This document shows, in pieces, positions 33,264 through 40,831 of a stretch of 64,000 nt of DNA. The notes under the pieces were generated by a model. That model did not search any database, was not told the origin of the DNA, and saw nothing but the letters and a program-made list of their open reading frames with translations. The stretch spans positions 248,001-312,000 of the forward strand of contig ONPD01000001.1 in assembly GCA_900319625.1 (NCBI GenBank), read 5' to 3'. Source of the stretch: an uncultured Treponema sp. (GTDB taxonomy: Bacteria; Spirochaetota; Spirochaetia; Treponematales; Treponemataceae). A program made the position numbers and the translations under genes. Numbering within the stretch: the stretch's first letter is position 1; every line of letters starts with the position of its first letter.

Positions 33264-33827
33264 ATGAAAGAATTGGTAAAAAACTTTATTGGAAAAAATC
33301 GTCTAACAGATGAAGAATTTAAGAAATGTTATGATGATTTATGGGAAGCAACTCCACATTTTTATTCTAATTGGCCAACGGATGAAGAGATTAGCAAATT
33401 AAAAGAAAAGTTTAAAAAGTATTATGACTCAGAGGAACCTGTTTTGGAAATTAATGGTGAAAAGGAAGAATGGGATGGTCCACATGGACATTACTATGTA
33501 AGTACTTTTGGAAGAATTAAATATGATGACAAATTTTTGAAACAGGATGATGTTTCAAAGCAAGGTTATTTAGTTTTACTTAAACCTGATGATGTTACTC
33601 CTATTAATACAACAACATGTGTTTATACATTTGTTGCAAAAATGTTTATGGGTAAACAGGATGGGGATGGTTTACATGTTCACCATATTGATAATAATGG
33701 ATATGACTGTAGCTTAAAGAATTTAATTCTACTAACTCCTGCGCAACATAATGCTGTTCATAGAAATAGAAAATTAAATAAGGAACAATTAAAAGATGCT
33801 CTTAGCCCTAAAAAAAGGTATTCTTAG
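33264..33827 (+). CDS. HNH endonuclease-like protein
   Basis: This is a 187-residue protein. A NUMOD4-like segment (WDGPHGHYYVSTFGRIKYDD) is followed by HVHHIDNNGYDCSLKNLILLTPAQHNAVHR, the HNH pattern with metal-binding His and the central Asn. Proteins of this type are homing or phage-like nucleases. AAGGAGATAAACGT precedes the ATG, 19 bases after the WYL gene. It ends in TAG at 33825-33827, and coding-like sequence continues in the same frame beyond the stop. The N-terminal 70 residues (short acidic helices) are unrecognised. Confidence 0.82.
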   Translation: MKELVKNFIGKNRLTDEEFKKCYDDLWEATPHFYSNWPTDEEISKLKEKFKKYYDSEEPVLEINGEKEEWDGPHGHYYVSTFGRIKYDDKFLKQDDVSKQGYLVLLKPDDVTPINTTTCVYTFVAKMFMGKQDGDGLHVHHIDNNGYDCSLKNLILLTPAQHNAVHRNRKLNKEQLKDALSPKKRYS

Positions 33828-33833
33828 GATAAA

Positions 33834-34634
33834 ATAAAACTTCATTTAGCAGATTATAAAAACAACAGTATTACTACTGAATGTGGCAAATGGCAAAATG
33901 GCAGATTTTATTCACATCTTTTACCAGATACAGATATTAGAAAAAATTTGATAGATATTTCATATGAAAAAAACTTTGATAATCTTTTTATCAAGATGAA
34001 GGAAAATTTACATATTTATTTTTCATCATTAGTATCTTCGCAAGCTTTATGCTTTAATTTGTTTTATCCTTTATCTGAAGAAGTAGAAAATCGGCTAGAT
34101 TTAATTAATCCAAATATTTCCAAAAATGCTATTTCTGAATTTGAACATGCTGAAGAAAATAGTTTTGAGAAGTATCCTATAAAAAAAGGCAAAACCAATT
34201 TTGATTTTTTTATAAAAGATGGATTAAAAAAATATTTTTTTGAAGTTAAATACACAGAAGGTACATTTGGTTATGTATCAGAAATCGACCCAACACATGA
34301 TGAAAAATTTAATAGCTATTATAAAAAACAATTAGCAATAGTTGCTCCAAAAGTTTCTGAAAGGGAATTCTTTAATAATTATCAATTATGGCGAAATATC
34401 TGCCATGTTTATGAAAATGAAAATATAATTAATGAAGTCTATTTTGTTGTATTAAAAGATAGAACTGATTTAATACAAGATGTTGAGGATGCAAAAAAAA
34501 GATGTAATAAAAAATTTAGAGACCACATCAGGGTTTTAACAATTGAAAAACTTGTAAAAACAATATTAGATGAAGACAATGAACTTTTACATAATCATTA
34601 TCTTGAGTTTTACGAGAAATATTTAAATTATTAA
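33834..34634 (+). CDS. PD-(D/E)XK-type nuclease, PGN_0703-like, without a canonical start codon
   Basis: From 33828 to 34634 one frame is open, and from about 33840 it reads like real protein (HLADYKNNSITTECGKWQNG). The core has SSQALCFNLFYPLSEE, then TNFDFFIKDG and KKYFFEVKYTEGTFGY, which fit the catalytic D and E-x-K of restriction-type nucleases; this matches my memory of the PGN_0703 family. No ATG, GTG or TTG occurs before 33948 (TTG), which would remove a conserved-looking N-terminus. ATA at 33834 lies four bases after AGGA, as if an ATG had mutated. It is either silent, weakly started, or made by readthrough of the HNH stop in the same frame. Confidence 0.55.
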   Translation: MKLHLADYKNNSITTECGKWQNGRFYSHLLPDTDIRKNLIDISYEKNFDNLFIKMKENLHIYFSSLVSSQALCFNLFYPLSEEVENRLDLINPNISKNAISEFEHAEENSFEKYPIKKGKTNFDFFIKDGLKKYFFEVKYTEGTFGYVSEIDPTHDEKFNSYYKKQLAIVAPKVSEREFFNNYQLWRNICHVYENENIINEVYFVVLKDRTDLIQDVEDAKKRCNKKFRDHIRVLTIEKLVKTILDEDNELLHNHYLEFYEKYLNY

Positions 34635-34680
34635 ATTTTTCAAAGAGGAATTATTAATAATATTCATCTAGTTTCTTCCT

Positions 34681-34845
34681 GTTAGGGATTGTAGGGGCGC
34701 GAAGCGGCCACCGCAACGAAGTGAGGAGGCTGGAGCGATAGCGGAACTCGCTAGAATGGCACAGCCATTCTAGTCACGAGTTTGCATAGCAAACTCGCAA
34801 AAGCCCGACCGGCTGCCGCAGGCAGACGGGAACAGCCTGATAATC
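34681..34845 (+). repeat. family C dispersed repeat, copy 2
   Basis: About 165 bp with the same ends as 22992-23125: GTTAGGGAT then GTAGGGGCGCGAAGCG at the left, AGCCCGACCGGC ... GACGGGAACAGCC at the right. The middle is different and holds further palindromes (CTAGAATGGC/GCCATTCTAG and AACTCG/CGAGTT types). It marks the right border of the AT-rich island. Confidence 0.75.
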
Positions 34846-34856
34846 TTCTGCCTTAT

Positions 34857-34885
34857 TTGACAGGGGATTTTTCAAAATATAAAAT
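34857..34885 (+). promoter_or_regulatory. promoter of the ArsC-like gene giving a leaderless transcript
   Basis: Consensus TTGACA (34857-34862), an exact 17-base spacer and TAAAAT (34880-34885), with only five bases before the ATG at 34891. Transcription should start at or within a base or two of the start codon. Confidence 0.8.
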
Positions 34886-34890
34886 AAGGC

Positions 34891-35250
34891 ATGATTCAAA
34901 TTTTTGGGACTAATAAATCGTTTGATACTAAGAGTGCGCAGAGATTTTTTAAGGAGAGGCGGATTGATTTTCAGTTTGTTGATCTGAAGGAAAAGGAAAT
35001 GAGTGCCGGGGAGTTTGACTCGGTGGTGACGGCTCTTGCGCGGGTGGAAGGCGGAAGGGCGGCAGCGATTGAGGCGATGATTGATAAAAAAGCTAAGGAT
35101 TATGCCAGCATCGCTTACCTTGATGACAGCGAAATCGAAGAGAAACTTTTTGAAAATCAGGCGAAATTTTTGAAGCAGCCGGTTTGCCGTAACGGGAAGA
35201 CTGAGGCCACGGTTGGAATGGCGCAGAAAATCTGGGAAAGCTGGAAGTAG
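34891..35250 (+). CDS. ArsC/Spx-family protein lacking the N-terminal cysteine
   Basis: This 119-residue protein has the thioredoxin-like ArsC/YffB layout (IQIFGTNKSFDTKSAQRFF, FQFVDLKE, then LKQPVCRNGKTEATVG replacing the usual RP-hh-RNG pattern). In reductases of this family the N-terminal loop carries the catalytic Cys (for example GxxxCxxT); here that position is Ser (NKSFDT), so arsenate reduction by the normal mechanism is not expected. The only Cys is near residue 98. It might act as a binding or regulatory protein. The mRNA is likely leaderless. Confidence 0.8.
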   Translation: MIQIFGTNKSFDTKSAQRFFKERRIDFQFVDLKEKEMSAGEFDSVVTALARVEGGRAAAIEAMIDKKAKDYASIAYLDDSEIEEKLFENQAKFLKQPVCRNGKTEATVGMAQKIWESWK

Positions 35251-35274
35251 GGCTGACGGGCCTTACGGGGCCTT

Positions 35275-35817
35275 TTACTGCTGCATACACTCCCGTACAA
35301 GCTGATATTCTTCTATTAATTTTTCAAGCGTAAAGCGGGCGTTTGCCGGGCTGGTGCTGGGAAGGGTGTGGACTGCCAGGTTGAAGCGCTCTTCGTAGAG
35401 GCGGGCGCAGTGTTTTTTCCAGAGTGCGGCAGCTGTCTGGCCTGTAAAATAGATATGTTGGATTTTGGATTCTGAAAGGATTTTCGAAAAATCATTTGGG
35501 ATTTCCTGGCGGATTGAGGAGTCTGCGGCTCCTTCTATCTGGCAGCTGGCGAGAACATCCCAGAGGGCGAGATTATGGCGTATCAAAAAATCGCGTCGTT
35601 CTGCGATGGCGGCCTGGGTGTCCGGGGTCTTGTTTGGATGGATCAGACTTTCGCCGAAAACTTGTGGCAGTACGCGCCAGAAGCGGTTTTGAGGATGCAT
35701 ATAAAAGAAGCCGAGTTCGCGGCTTTTGGGAGAGGGCATTGTGCCGAGCAGGAGAACTTTACTTTCTTCGTTCCAGACCGGCGGGAGCGGATGTGTGATA
35801 AGTGTGCTGGCGGGCAT
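35275..35817 (-). CDS. hypoxanthine-DNA glycosylase-like protein (uracil-DNA glycosylase superfamily)
   Basis: This 180-residue protein has the N-terminal block VLLLGTMPSPKSRELGFFYMHPQNRFWRVL, typical of the DNA-deoxyinosine/hypoxanthine glycosylase family, followed by ALWDVLASCQIEGAADSSI. The C-terminal strand IYFTGQTAA and LPSTSPANARFTLEKL contain the conserved S-P-A-N loop. It would remove deaminated purines from DNA. It is convergent with the ArsC-like gene and ends 24 bases from it. Confidence 0.85.
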   Translation of the reverse strand: MPASTLITHPLPPVWNEESKVLLLGTMPSPKSRELGFFYMHPQNRFWRVLPQVFGESLIHPNKTPDTQAAIAERRDFLIRHNLALWDVLASCQIEGAADSSIRQEIPNDFSKILSESKIQHIYFTGQTAAALWKKHCARLYEERFNLAVHTLPSTSPANARFTLEKLIEEYQLVRECMQQ

Positions 35818-35824
35818 GGGGATA

Positions 35825-36772
35825 TTATAGCATGAAATCTCTTTTTATCTGAAGAAAATCCTTCAGGCGTTCCATAAGAATAAAAAGATTTGCCCGGTCT
35901 TCGAACTCGGCACGGTTTTGAGGCAGCGGAAGGGTTTTCATTTTTTCGCTGATGAGGGCAAGCTCTTCCAGAAGGGATTTTACATCGTTGTCCTTGTGAT
36001 ATTCAGTGGCCACCTTTTCCAGAAAATCGGAAAGAAGACTTGCGGTGGAAGGAATATCGCGGATTTTACTTGCGGCCTTGAACATTTCGTAAAGGATTTT
36101 TGTCTGATTTTCCCGCATTTCAAGATAACGGCTGTCGAAGGTGTCTTTATGGGAAAACTGATTGTTGAAGTTTTCTTCGGCCTGCTTTTTGGCGGTGAAG
36201 ATGCTTTGATTAAGAGATGTAAAGCAGCTGCCGTCGTAATCCGGCAGGGCGGGATTTTTTATGCGGGCTGCCATTCTGGCAAGGACAAGTTTTATCTGAT
36301 TGTCGGTTTTTGATTTTAATTCTTCTATATAATTAGTCTTTTTGTGAAGAAAAATATTTACAAGAATTCCAAAACCTACGCCAAGAAGAAAAAGCAGAAT
36401 CTCATTTGTGACCTCTGTGATGCCGGTTTTCCCAAAGGAAAGAAAGTGTGAAATCAGCACGGAATCCATGGCCATTGCGGAAATCCATTTTTGCCACTGA
36501 CAGACAAGAATAAAAATCACAAGATAAAGAAAGAATACCGGCAGAGTGAAGCCCAGAAGATTAAAAAGCGTGATTGAAATAACGAGGGCAGCGGCGAAGG
36601 CAAGAAGGCGTGCAAGGGCGGTACGTAGTGTCTCCTTCTTTGTAGGCTGCACCGAAAGAATCGCCACAATTCCTGCCGAGACTGCAAAATCCAGCCCCAT
36701 TGCCTGAGCACACAAAACCGCAAGTATCGCTGCTGCCGAAATCTTAACTGTGTTTATGAAAATAGATTTCAT
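35825..36772 (-). CDS. aromatic acid exporter-like (FUSC/ArAE, DUF939) membrane protein
   Basis: This 315-residue protein has about six N-terminal helices (residues 8-145) with AVSAGIVAILSVQPTKKETLRTALARL, the ArAE family signature. A long charged, mostly helical cytoplasmic domain (about 150-315) follows. Members export aromatic acids or remain uncharacterised. I prefer ATG 36772, where TATAAT (36779-36784) lies six bases upstream on the minus strand and no Shine-Dalgarno is present. A longer frame to 36823 also lacks a ribosome site. Its stop lies seven bases after the glycosylase start on the same strand. Confidence 0.82.
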   Translation of the reverse strand: MKSIFINTVKISAAAILAVLCAQAMGLDFAVSAGIVAILSVQPTKKETLRTALARLLAFAAALVISITLFNLLGFTLPVFFLYLVIFILVCQWQKWISAMAMDSVLISHFLSFGKTGITEVTNEILLFLLGVGFGILVNIFLHKKTNYIEELKSKTDNQIKLVLARMAARIKNPALPDYDGSCFTSLNQSIFTAKKQAEENFNNQFSHKDTFDSRYLEMRENQTKILYEMFKAASKIRDIPSTASLLSDFLEKVATEYHKDNDVKSLLEELALISEKMKTLPLPQNRAEFEDRANLFILMERLKDFLQIKRDFML

Positions 36773-36894
36773 GAGGAAATTATAACATGGAAGATAGTAG
36801 CGGGAAATGTTATTTTTACACATCTTTGCATAGATTTTTCCCAGAATCCTACGTATAATAACAAAAGGTTTATTTTTATTATTTGGTGGTTTAT

Positions 36895-38184
36895 ATGAAA
36901 AACATTCAGAACAAATGGATTCGGGGTGCTATCCCGGCTCTTTTGCTCCACTGCAGTATTGGTACAGTTTACTGCTGGTCTATTTTCAGTCAGGAAATCG
37001 CAGATTACATCGGATTTTCAAAAGGTGCGACTGAATGGGCATTCAGCTTTGCCATTTTCTTCTTGGGAATGAGCGCAGCTTTTTTGGGAAATCTTGTTGA
37101 AAAGAACATTCACAAGTCATCTTTGATAGCAACCCTCTGTTTCTCTTTTGGTATGGCTGGAACAGGATTTTTTATTCAGTACGGTGGCGCTCACCGCGGA
37201 AATCCTCTTTCACTTGTCGGAATTTACATCTGCTACGGCTTTATTATGGGTGTAGGTCTTGGAACAGGTTATTTAAGCCCGGTAAAAACTCTTATGCTCT
37301 GGTTTAAGGACCGCAAGGGGCTTGCTACAGGTCTTGCAGTTGCAGGATTCGGTGCCGCAAAGGCAATCGCTTCTCCAATCATGCAGGCCCTGCTCGGCGA
37401 CAACAAAAACGGCGAAATCTTCAAGATGTTCTATATTCTTGCCTGCGTTTACTTTGTGATGATGTTCATCGGTCACCTCATCCTTGCAAAACCAGCTGAC
37501 TGGGTTGAACCTCAGACAAAATCTAAGGACGAAGGAATTATCGCAACTCTCAAACGTGAGCCTGTTATCAGTTACATTGCAATCTGGCTTATGTTCTACA
37601 TCAACATTACCTGTGGTCTTGCTTTGATTTCACAGGAAAAGATGATTGTAAAATGTCTTGGCCTTGCAAGCGCAGTAGGAATCATTTCTACAATTTCAGC
37701 AGTTTTCAATGCAGGCGGACGCCTCGGCTTCTCTGCATGGGCAGACTCAATGAAAGACCGCAACTCAGTTTATAAGCTGATTTTCATCCTTTCCATCGCC
37801 TTCACAGCAATCGTTTACTTTGCAAAGGGTATCGAAAATGGTGCGGGAAACATCCTTCTTACAGTTTTCGTTCTTGCCCTTATTTTCATCGTAAATGCCG
37901 GATATGGCGGCGGTTTCTCTAACATCCCGACTCTGCTTTCTGACCACTACGGAATGGGAAGCATTTCTGCAATCCACGGAATTACACTTTCTGCCTGGGC
38001 TTTTGCAGGTCTTACCGGAAATCAGATGGCCAACGCAATTGTTCAGCGCACCGGCGAGTTCGTAGAGCTTCACGGAATCAAGGTAAATCCAACCGGCTAT
38101 CAGCACGTTCTGATTGTTACCGGCGCCCTTTACATTGTAGCGCTCTGTCTGAGCTTGTTCCTGGTAAAGCCTACTAAAAAATAG
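36895..38184 (+). CDS. MFS transporter, oxalate:formate antiporter (OFA) family
   Basis: This 429-residue inner-membrane protein has 12 predicted helices. The N-terminal pattern HCSIGTVYCWSIFSQEIADYIGFSKGATEWAFS and the loop GLGTGYLSPVKTLMLWFKDRKGLATGLAVAGFG are characteristic of OFA-type carriers. Members move oxalate, formate, lactate or other monocarboxylates; the substrate here is unknown. ATG 36895 is chosen by family alignment, with TTGGTGG as a weak ribosome site. A strong terminator follows, so the gene is probably monocistronic. Confidence 0.9.
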   Translation: MKNIQNKWIRGAIPALLLHCSIGTVYCWSIFSQEIADYIGFSKGATEWAFSFAIFFLGMSAAFLGNLVEKNIHKSSLIATLCFSFGMAGTGFFIQYGGAHRGNPLSLVGIYICYGFIMGVGLGTGYLSPVKTLMLWFKDRKGLATGLAVAGFGAAKAIASPIMQALLGDNKNGEIFKMFYILACVYFVMMFIGHLILAKPADWVEPQTKSKDEGIIATLKREPVISYIAIWLMFYINITCGLALISQEKMIVKCLGLASAVGIISTISAVFNAGGRLGFSAWADSMKDRNSVYKLIFILSIAFTAIVYFAKGIENGAGNILLTVFVLALIFIVNAGYGGGFSNIPTLLSDHYGMGSISAIHGITLSAWAFAGLTGNQMANAIVQRTGEFVELHGIKVNPTGYQHVLIVTGALYIVALCLSLFLVKPTKK

Positions 38185-38207
38185 GTATGTGATTAAATAA
38201 AAAAAAA

Positions 38208-38235
38208 GCGAACTGCAAAGCAGTTCGCTTTTTTT
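38208..38235 (+). terminator. terminator after the MFS gene
   Basis: GCGAACTGC (38208-38216) and GCAGTTCGC (38220-38228) form a perfect stem with a three-base loop, then seven T. Confidence 0.93.
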
Positions 38236-38259
38236 GTTTATGTGAGTTAAAATAAATAT

Positions 38260-39234
38260 ATGAAAAAAAGTTTCATCCTCAAAATCATTTTTTCACTCAT
38301 GAGCCTATGCGTTGTTATTCTTTTCGGCTTTTATTTTGTTTTCTTGTCGCGGGGCATTAAGGTTTTGCCGCAGGGGGCAGGAAGCAGCGGAACAGAAAGA
38401 AAATATAATATTCTTGTTGCCAGTGGACTTAAGGGAGAAACTTTTTCACGTCAGGTTTTACGCGGGGCTCAGGCGACAGCCCAGAAATATAACTGCGCAA
38501 TCGAGTTTTTTGTTCCCGAAAATCAGGCGGAGGATTATTCAGTTCAGGCACTTTTTGACTATGCCTCCTACATTGATGCAGACGGCGTAATTGCCTACAT
38601 CCCGGCCGCAGAAAAAAATCTTACACTTCCTGTAAAGCGGGACGGAAGTCCAATTCCCCTGGTAACCGTTGGAGCTTATATCCCGGAGCTGCCTCAGGTA
38701 TCATATATTGGCCTTGATTTTTCGGAGTTGGGCCGGACAATTGCAGAGGAAATCCTTTATTTTACCGGCGGCCAGGGCAACGCTTACATTCTTTATTCAG
38801 ATTTTTTGAATAATAATTACGACCTGCTTTTAAAATCACTTATGGCGGGGGTAAAAAATCAGCCCAAGCTTAACATTTCTACGGTAAATATTACTCAGGA
38901 AAAAAACTCGCAGACAGGATTTATCAGTCAGAAGCTTCTGGATTCCGACGGCAAAGCGCTTTTTGTCACACTTTCAGAAGAAAATTCTGTATCTCTTGCC
39001 CAGTCAATTCCTGATTTTTATCAGTCAGAAAAAATATCGATTATCGGCTTCAGTAACGGAGCCGATAGCCGCGCTTATTTTGAAAAAGGCATTATCACAG
39101 AACTGATTCTTGTAAACTCTCTTGAAATCGGACGCCGTGCAGTTGAAGAGATTTTCCAGTACAAAAAGGACGGCAAATCCAGCTCTTACATAATTGCGGG
39201 AATTGACGTCCTCAAAAAAGGCGGCCAGAAATGA
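38260..39234 (+). CDS. membrane-anchored periplasmic sugar-binding protein (sensor accessory)
   Basis: This 324-residue protein has one uncleaved N-terminal helix (about 8-30) and a type I periplasmic-binding fold (YNILVASGLKGETFSRQVLRGAQATAQKY, DADGVIAYIPA, YIGLDFSELGRTIAEEI, IIGFSNGAD). It overlaps the LytS-type kinase gene by four bases. Anchored binding proteins next to LytS/YesN systems (for example XylFII of clostridia) present sugar to the kinase, so I infer a sensing rather than transport role; transport has its own binding protein at 42584. TAAAAT ends six bases before the ATG and no Shine-Dalgarno is visible. Confidence 0.88.
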   Translation: MKKSFILKIIFSLMSLCVVILFGFYFVFLSRGIKVLPQGAGSSGTERKYNILVASGLKGETFSRQVLRGAQATAQKYNCAIEFFVPENQAEDYSVQALFDYASYIDADGVIAYIPAAEKNLTLPVKRDGSPIPLVTVGAYIPELPQVSYIGLDFSELGRTIAEEILYFTGGQGNAYILYSDFLNNNYDLLLKSLMAGVKNQPKLNISTVNITQEKNSQTGFISQKLLDSDGKALFVTLSEENSVSLAQSIPDFYQSEKISIIGFSNGADSRAYFEKGIITELILVNSLEIGRRAVEEIFQYKKDGKSSSYIIAGIDVLKKGGQK

Positions 39235-40817
39235 TTCTCAAAAGATTTATCCGCTTTACAAAAGAAAGTTCAATTCGTTCTCAAATCTTTTTTTCTGTGA
39301 TTTTGAACTCCCTGATTTCGATTGCCGTAATCCTTTTTATGGCATCGCTTTTTTCAAAAATCATGGATGAAACCGGCAATTCCTTTGAAACAAATACTTA
39401 TCTTGATAATTATCTCGAACAGCTTTCTGTCACAAAATCAGCGATGGAAGCCTATGTAAAATATAAAAGCTTTGGCAGCATCGATAAATATTATGACGTT
39501 ATGGAAAATGCCCAGAATATGGCCTTGAAGCTGCATGAAAATCCTTCAACAATCGAAGTTTTTCAGAAGGAGTATATAATAAGAAAGCTTTCCCTTAATT
39601 TTTTTGATTTGAGTATGAAGGCGATAGCGGCAAGGCGGGGAAACCGCAGTGAAGACGCCCGTTTTTACTATGAACGCAGCCTGGACTGTTATTCCCACTT
39701 AAAAAAGAAAATTGTCGAGCTCGATATTATCCTCTTTAATATGAACGCCAAAAATTACAATTCAAACCGCGAAAGAATCCAGAATATTGTGCAGCGTCTT
39801 CTTGTTGCTATGTTTATTCTGATTATTGTTATGGTAATTGTTCCTCTTCTTTCTGTTTTCACGATTACAAAGCCGCTTGCCCAAATTTCTTCTACTGCCC
39901 GCCGCCTTTCCGAAAAAGATTTTGATGTTCCTCTTTTTAAGAACGAAGATAATGATGAGGTTGGAAACATCTGCCGGGCTTTTAACGCCATGATTATCAG
40001 TATCCGTGATTACATCGACCAGATTTGGGAACGCGCGATGAAGGAAAATGAACTGCGCGAAAAGGAAATTGAAATCCGTGCCCTTTATACCGAAGCCCGG
40101 CTTAAGGCTTTGCAGGACCAGATTAAACCTCACTTTCTCTTCAACACGCTGAATACCGGGGCCCAGCTTGCAAATATCGAAGGGGCTGATAAAACCTGCA
40201 GCTTTCTGGAACAGGTTTCGGCCTTCCTTCGCTACAATCTTCAACATCCGGGAAACGAAGCGACTATTGGTCAGGAACTTGGAATGCTGGATAACTACAT
40301 TTACATTATGAAGGTGCGCTTCGACGAAAAATATCAGTTTATAAAAAATATTGATGAGTCGCTCCTGTCTGCCCGTATGCCCAATATGATTTTGCAGCCT
40401 CTTGTTGAAAACTGCCTTAAACACGGCTTTAAGGATATGGATGAAAATCAGAAGGGAATAGTGAAGATTTCCGTGCAGAAAAAGACTGGCGGGGAGGAAG
40501 GTGACAGCAGCCTGGCGGAAGGTGACGCTGGCACTGGTAAGGACAGCTTTATCGAAATTTCAATCAGCGACAACGGAAACGGTTTTGCGCCTGGAGTTCG
40601 CGAGCGGGTTCTGGCAGAAGCAGAACGTGGAGGAAACGGAGTTTCTCTTGAAGTCAGCGAGGCAGAAAAAGGTATTGAAGATTCTGGTCATGTTTCTGCC
40701 GGCCTTGTAAATGTAATTTCCCGTCTTCGAATGTACTTTAAATACAGCGATGTTTTTGCAATTAAGGACAATCCCGATGGAAAAGGCAGCGAATTTCTGA
40801 TAAAAATAAAAGTATAA
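39231..40817 (+). CDS. sensor histidine kinase, LytS/YesM family
   Basis: This 528-residue protein has two membrane helices (about 18-42 and 185-207) flanking a helical periplasmic domain rich in Lys, Tyr and Glu. A HAMP domain (FTITKPLAQISSTARRLSEKDFD) follows, then a coiled coil. The His_kinase box LQDQIKPHFLFNTLNTG and ATP-binding motifs (LVENCLKHGF, SDNGNGFAPG) come next. The insert between them at about 420-440 is low-complexity (GEEGDSSLAEGDAGTG). It overlaps the binding-protein gene by four bases and lies 14 bases before its AraC-type regulator. It should report sugar binding by the anchored protein. Confidence 0.93.
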   Translation: MILKRFIRFTKESSIRSQIFFSVILNSLISIAVILFMASLFSKIMDETGNSFETNTYLDNYLEQLSVTKSAMEAYVKYKSFGSIDKYYDVMENAQNMALKLHENPSTIEVFQKEYIIRKLSLNFFDLSMKAIAARRGNRSEDARFYYERSLDCYSHLKKKIVELDIILFNMNAKNYNSNRERIQNIVQRLLVAMFILIIVMVIVPLLSVFTITKPLAQISSTARRLSEKDFDVPLFKNEDNDEVGNICRAFNAMIISIRDYIDQIWERAMKENELREKEIEIRALYTEARLKALQDQIKPHFLFNTLNTGAQLANIEGADKTCSFLEQVSAFLRYNLQHPGNEATIGQELGMLDNYIYIMKVRFDEKYQFIKNIDESLLSARMPNMILQPLVENCLKHGFKDMDENQKGIVKISVQKKTGGEEGDSSLAEGDAGTGKDSFIEISISDNGNGFAPGVRERVLAEAERGGNGVSLEVSEAEKGIEDSGHVSAGLVNVISRLRMYFKYSDVFAIKDNPDGKGSEFLIKIKV

Positions 40818-40831
40818 AAAACTGGCAAAAA

